A DNA stretch of 34,972 bases, from contig CAZIKN010000057.1 of NCBI GenBank assembly GCA_964539805.1, positions 1-34,972 on the forward strand. Direction: 5' to 3'. Every line of letters begins with the position of its first letter. Positions within the stretch are counted from its first letter, which is position 1. The notes under the pieces were generated by a model. That model had not been told where the DNA came from, did no database searches, and was given only the letters and a program-made list of their open reading frames with translations. The translations under genes and the position numbers were made by a program. Shown here piece after piece: positions 31,713 to 34,972 of the stretch. Source of the stretch: M3007 sp964539805 (lineage in GTDB: Bacteria > Bacteroidota > Bacteroidia > Chitinophagales > Saprospiraceae).

Positions 31713-33104
31713 ATGTTTCTACTCGAACTCTCTTATCTTATTGGTTCTGTTACATTTATCATTGGCCTCAAACAACTGAGCAGCCCTGATACCGCTCGCA
31801 AGGGCAACTTGGTGGCAGCCTTCGGTATGACTCTGGCCATTGTGGCAACCCTTATTTTTCATAAAAATGAAGCCGGTGAATCCATAGGGAACATTCCCTG
31901 GATTATTGCTGCAATGGGCCTTGGCACCGTTGTCGGATATTTCATGGCCATGAAGGTCAAGATGACGGCTATGCCCCAAATGGTATCTTTTTTTAATGGT
32001 ATGGGCGGTGCCTGTGCAGCGCTAATTTCCTTGATCGAGTTTGGCGGCCATACGGGCGAAATGAGCAGCGGTTTTCGCCTTATTGTCTTTCTCGGCTTGG
32101 TTATCGGAGCCGTATCCTTCAGTGGTTCCATTATTGCATACGGCAAATTGGATGAAAAAATCAAAGATTTAAGCGGTAAATGGCTCACCTTGCTCAATAT
32201 GGCCCTTTTAGTTCTGATTGTAGGGGCGACGTTTGTTGGTGTCATGACTCCAGACAGCTTTGGGCACTCCATCATCTGGATACTGCTCGTGTTGTCCATG
32301 CTTTATGGAATATTGTTTGTAATGCCTATCGGCGGTGCAGACATGCCTGTTGTTATTTCGCTGCTCAACTCATTTACGGGTATGGCAGCAGCATTTGGAG
32401 GCTTTTTGTATGACAATCAGGTCATGCTCACGGGTGGTATTCTGGTAGGGTCGGCTGGTACCATCCTCACCGTTTTAATGTGCCAGGCCATGAATCGCTC
32501 CCTTTTAAACGTTATCATTGGCTCATTTGGCGGTGGCAGCAGTGCCAGTGGCGGGAAATCAGCGGGAGATCAGGTTGTAAAAGAGATAAGCCTTACCGAT
32601 GCCGCCATCCTGTGTGCCTACTCCAGTAAAGTAACCATTATCCCCGGGTATGGTTTGGCTGTAGCACAGGCACAACATATCTGCCATGAATTTGAAAAAA
32701 GCTTGGAAGCTAAGGGTGTTGAGGTTGCCTTCGCCATCCACCCGGTTGCAGGCCGCATGCCCGGCCACATGAATGTATTATTGGCTGAGGCAGATGTACC
32801 TTATCCCAAATTACAGGAAATGGAGGAGGTAAACCCACAAATGCCCAATACCGATGTGGTTATTGTTGTTGGAGCTAATGACGTGGTCAATCCGGCAGCG
32901 GAAACCGATCCGTCAAGCCCTATATATGGTATGCCTGTTATCAAAGCATGGGAAGCCAAAAATGTCATCATTATGAAGCGCAGCATGCGATCCGGGTATG
33001 CAGGTATTGAAAATGATCTGTTCTATCATGCTCGTTCCAAAATGTTATTCGGCGATGCAAAAGATACGCTGACCAAATTAGTGAGTGAACTAAAGGGGTT
33101 ATGA
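31713..33104 (+). CDS. pntB: NAD(P) transhydrogenase beta subunit
   Basis: A 463-residue subunit: eight to nine helices (about 1-280) forming the proton channel with PntAB, and a C-terminal NADP(H)-binding domain III (about 290-463). Diagnostic sites: I-I-P-G-Y-G-L-A-V-A-Q-A-Q (309-321), G-R-M-P-G-H-M-N-V-L-L-A-E-A (347-360), G-A-N-D-V-V-N-P-A-A (387-396) and the M-R-S-G-Y-A-G turn near the end. All expected parts are present, so the complex should be functional. The operon order pntAA-pntAB-pntB is the three-subunit form common outside enterics. A strong inverted-repeat terminator follows. Confidence 0.96.
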   Translation: MFLLELSYLIGSVTFIIGLKQLSSPDTARKGNLVAAFGMTLAIVATLIFHKNEAGESIGNIPWIIAAMGLGTVVGYFMAMKVKMTAMPQMVSFFNGMGGACAALISLIEFGGHTGEMSSGFRLIVFLGLVIGAVSFSGSIIAYGKLDEKIKDLSGKWLTLLNMALLVLIVGATFVGVMTPDSFGHSIIWILLVLSMLYGILFVMPIGGADMPVVISLLNSFTGMAAAFGGFLYDNQVMLTGGILVGSAGTILTVLMCQAMNRSLLNVIIGSFGGGSSASGGKSAGDQVVKEISLTDAAILCAYSSKVTIIPGYGLAVAQAQHICHEFEKSLEAKGVEVAFAIHPVAGRMPGHMNVLLAEADVPYPKLQEMEEVNPQMPNTDVVIVVGANDVVNPAAETDPSSPIYGMPVIKAWEAKNVIIMKRSMRSGYAGIENDLFYHARSKMLFGDAKDTLTKLVSELKGL

Positions 33105-33126
33105 TATTAGGCGAAAAAATAATCTC

Positions 33127-33176
33127 TTAACACAAAAAAGGCTTGATTCTTGACAATCAAGCCTTTTTTGTGTTAA
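33127..33176. terminator. Bidirectional rho-independent terminator
   Basis: Perfect 22-bp arms (33127-33148 and 33155-33176) enclose a 6-nt loop (CTTGAC); the stem core is GGCTTGATT/AATCAAGCC flanked by A6/T6 runs, so both strands read as a GC-containing stem ending in a T-run. It lies between the convergent stops of pntB (33104) and the QueD-like gene (33187). Confidence 0.9.
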
Positions 33177-33186
33177 AATGGGCCTA

Positions 33187-33597
33187 TCAACTTGCCGGAA
33201 ATTCGACAAAATTCCTTGGCGTTTCATAAAGACGGATGTGAAGGTCGTATTTGTCATCAATCTTAGACCGGAGTATCTGCCAAATCACCACCACAATATT
33301 TTCCGCCGTTGGGTTTAAATGTTCAAACTCTATTGTATCCAAGTTTAGGTTTTTGTGGTCAAAACGCTGTTCGATTTCAATTTTGATCAAGTCTGACAGC
33401 CAGCCAAGGTCCATGACATAACCAGTTTCCGGGTCAATTTCACCTGTTATTTTAACTTCTAACTCATAATTATGTCCGTGATAGTTTGGGTTGTTGCACA
33501 GGCCAAAGACATATCGATTTTTTTCGTCTGAAAAATTCGGGTTGTGCAGGCGGTGCGCTGCGTTAAAATGGGCTTTTCGGAATACAGATACGCGCAT
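33187..33597 (-). CDS. 6-pyruvoyl-tetrahydropterin synthase / QueD family
   Basis: A 136-residue protein from the ATG at 33597 (the frame opens at 33648, but the family begins just before F-x-A-A-H). Zinc-binding His residues are in F-N-A-A-H-R-L and H-G-H-N-Y, the catalytic Cys is in G-L-C-N-N-P-N-Y-H-G-H, and D-H-K-N-L-N and Y-E-T-P-R-N carry the remaining active-site residues. The family either makes 6-carboxy-tetrahydropterin for queuosine (QueD) or acts in tetrahydrobiopterin synthesis; the choice is not possible from sequence here. No other que gene is in the window. A good promoter lies upstream (33638-33668). Confidence 0.9.
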   Translation of the reverse strand: MRVSVFRKAHFNAAHRLHNPNFSDEKNRYVFGLCNNPNYHGHNYELEVKITGEIDPETGYVMDLGWLSDLIKIEIEQRFDHKNLNLDTIEFEHLNPTAENIVVVIWQILRSKIDDKYDLHIRLYETPRNFVEFPAS

Positions 33598-33637
33598 GTG
33601 AGAAGGTTTGATTGCCTGATAAAGATCAGTCAGAGCA

Positions 33638-33668
33638 CAAAACAACAAGACCTCAATCAGGTTTCAAA
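33638..33668 (-). promoter_or_regulatory. Promoter of QueD-like gene
   Basis: On the minus strand TTTG (33668-33665), 19 bp, then TTGTTTTG (33645-33638): exact -33 box, one mismatch in the -7 box. The predicted leader is about 35 nt. Confidence 0.55.
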
Positions 33669-33725
33669 TTGGCTTATGTTTTTAAACAGGTAAACTTTGA
33701 CAACTGTAAAATTTACGGTATAAAC

Positions 33726-34972
33726 TCACTCTTTGACCAATTTACGCGTATAACTTTCCGTTTCCGTGCTCCATTCAAAGAAATAAACACCCGAAGGGAG
33801 TGCACCTGTTTCGATGTCAAATGTTGAATCGCCGGCCTGGGCCAAATAGGATTTTGTCAAGCATGTCCTCCCATCAGCCTGAATCAAACGAATTACTATA
33901 TACTGATTTTTTAGTAAATTAACCTTAAAAACCAAGCGGTCAGCAAATGGATTTGGGCTAATGCTCCATGTGTATTCCGACGATGGATCATTGGCCTTTA
34001 CTTTCGGGCAATCTACTGGATTCAAGGCCCAAATTCGCAAAGAAAATGGAACATTGGGGCCATTCAGAAAAACGTTTAAGTTGTCGGCACTTATAATGCC
34101 CAAGTTACCAGAATTGGCTTTTAACAAAGCAAAGGGCTGCTCATTTGTTGCCGAACCTATACTTTGCCCCCCGATCAAGTCGCCCTGATCATTTATCAAC
34201 GAGAGCAGCAGGTCGTTTTGGCCATTAGATGCAATACCCAATGCAGGGCCAGCGCTTTGCTCAAAGCCCACTACCCGATCAAATCGGCTCAAAGCCCAAA
34301 TCTGGCGATTGGGCGCCCTCAAGAAATGGCTGAATATTTGGTCTGTGTGTTTTTTTATCCAAATCGGTGTTCCATTTTCCGTAAATTTTGCCACAAAACT
34401 TCTATCCGGAAATGATCCTTTGAAATTGGGGCCGATACTAAGGGAAGGCTTGTATGCAGGGAATGATCCATTTAAACTCAATCCGATCAATATATTCCCA
34501 TCTTCATCGGTTTCCCAGGCTGGAAAATCATTGTGAGCTGTTTGTATGCCATAAACACAAAAGGCGTTTTCACACGCGCCATTATCTGGATTTACCGTAG
34601 CGATAAAATGGTTTTTGGCGCTGAAAGTACTATCTAAAGGACTTACTATTTTGGGGGTATTGCCAATATTCAGTTTGCTCAGCCCGCTGAATGCACCATG
34701 GATTAATATTTTGCCGTTGGAAGAAACTTTTAGCCTGGGGCTTTTGTGGGCTATCAAAGAAGTAAAAATAGTATTTAACTCAGGATGAAAAAAGCCTAAA
34801 AGGCTATTTCTAACACTTTCCTTGATCGGCCAATCACGTATGAGGCTGCCGTTTTTATCCAATACAATATACCATGCAGCAGCGCTGTCAACACTGTTGG
34901 TTGCTACATTGCCATCAGGTTGATCATATAGCCAGCCATTTGCGCGGAGCGCAAGATGTATCTGATTGTTGT
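33726..34972 (-). CDS. T9SS cargo protein, C-terminal part (5'-partial)
   Basis: The frame is open to the right edge of the window, so only the last 415 or so residues are seen; the first in-frame initiator within the window is a TTG at 34862, not a credible start. The visible part is beta-rich with repeated G-N-I/L-I-x-G-x-S strands (as in NGSLIRDW, GNILIGLSLNG, NGQNDLLLSL), like the SBBP/beta-propeller type repeats of secreted Bacteroidota proteins. The last 80 residues form a type A T9SS sorting domain: W-S-I-S-P-N-P-F, then the V-I-R-L-I-Q-A-D-G-R strand and L-P-S-G-V-Y-F-F-E-W followed by a basic K-L-V-K-E end. The protein is therefore secreted by T9SS and probably attached to the surface. 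Ligand or activity unknown. Confidence 0.82.
   Translation of the reverse strand, partial: NNQIHLALRANGWLYDQPDGNVATNSVDSAAAWYIVLDKNGSLIRDWPIKESVRNSLLGFFHPELNTIFTSLIAHKSPRLKVSSNGKILIHGAFSGLSKLNIGNTPKIVSPLDSTFSAKNHFIATVNPDNGACENAFCVYGIQTAHNDFPAWETDEDGNILIGLSLNGSFPAYKPSLSIGPNFKGSFPDRSFVAKFTENGTPIWIKKHTDQIFSHFLRAPNRQIWALSRFDRVVGFEQSAGPALGIASNGQNDLLLSLINDQGDLIGGQSIGSATNEQPFALLKANSGNLGIISADNLNVFLNGPNVPFSLRIWALNPVDCPKVKANDPSSEYTWSISPNPFADRLVFKVNLLKNQYIVIRLIQADGRTCLTKSYLAQAGDSTFDIETGALPSGVYFFEWSTETESYTRKLVKE

Noticed and set aside
1..34972. Mobile element, prophage or anti-phage defence island
   Set aside because: No transposase, integrase, terminal repeats, phage structural genes, tRNA attachment site or known defence domains were seen on either strand.

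Overview
The window looks like chromosomal DNA of a member of the Bacteroidota (Cytophagales, Saprospirales or Chitinophagales type; the genus cannot be fixed from sequence alone). Evidence: a TonB-dependent receptor with an N-terminal carboxypeptidase-regulatory domain, a type IX secretion (T9SS) C-terminal sorting domain, a TlpA-type redoxin with DUF4369/DUF5106-like architecture, paired DUF5362-type membrane proteins, almost no Shine-Dalgarno sequences, and several promoters of the Bacteroidota form TTTG-N19/20-TAnnTTTG. Base composition is moderate and fairly even. I see no insertion sequence, prophage, CRISPR array, tRNA or rRNA.

Layout. 1-2637 (+): four poorly characterised genes (5'-partial helical protein, DUF3592-like membrane protein, membrane-anchored unknown, polytopic unknown), with a short AAATC repeat array in the gap before the fourth. 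2628-5664 (-): lipoprotein followed by TonB-dependent receptor, an outer-membrane uptake pair. 5853-9433 (+): a GT39-like membrane glycosyltransferase carrying TPRs, translationally coupled to a second polytopic membrane protein. 9437-10540 (-): secreted transglutaminase-like protein. 10722-14345 (+): apparent operon of an OmpA-domain protein, a membrane-tethered coiled-coil/helix-hairpin-helix protein, PPK2 and a LytS-type histidine kinase; it diverges from the transglutaminase gene through back-to-back promoters around a palindrome. 14357-16175 (-): a CcmE whose haem-binding His is replaced by Cys (CxxxY type), overlapping a TlpA-like thiol-disulfide protein. 16307-17743 (+): PepD-type dipeptidase. 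17837-21904 (-): PKD-cyclophilin lipoprotein, two DUF5362-like proteins, a 467-bp structured gap, a Nudix hydrolase, a small secreted protein and a TrpF-like protein without the catalytic Cys. 22174-25194 (+): a 1006-residue exported protein made mostly of about 16 helical repeats of 40 residues. 25195-27654 (-): tight operon of barstar-like protein, GHMP (mevalonate-type) kinase and an OppC-like permease with a large insertion. 27746-30041 (-): Lrp/AsnC regulator and two exported unknowns. 30188-33104 (+): three-gene proton-translocating transhydrogenase. 33187-34972 (-): 6-pyruvoyl-tetrahydropterin synthase/QueD and the 3' end of a T9SS cargo protein.

Most of the window is housekeeping or envelope biology. 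The most unusual items are the 40-residue-repeat fibre protein, the barstar/GHMP kinase/permease operon, the CxxxY CcmE, the Cys-less TrpF paralogue and a possible non-coding RNA in the 467-bp gap. I found no clear defence or mobile system. Functional statements rest on motif recognition by eye; no database search was possible.
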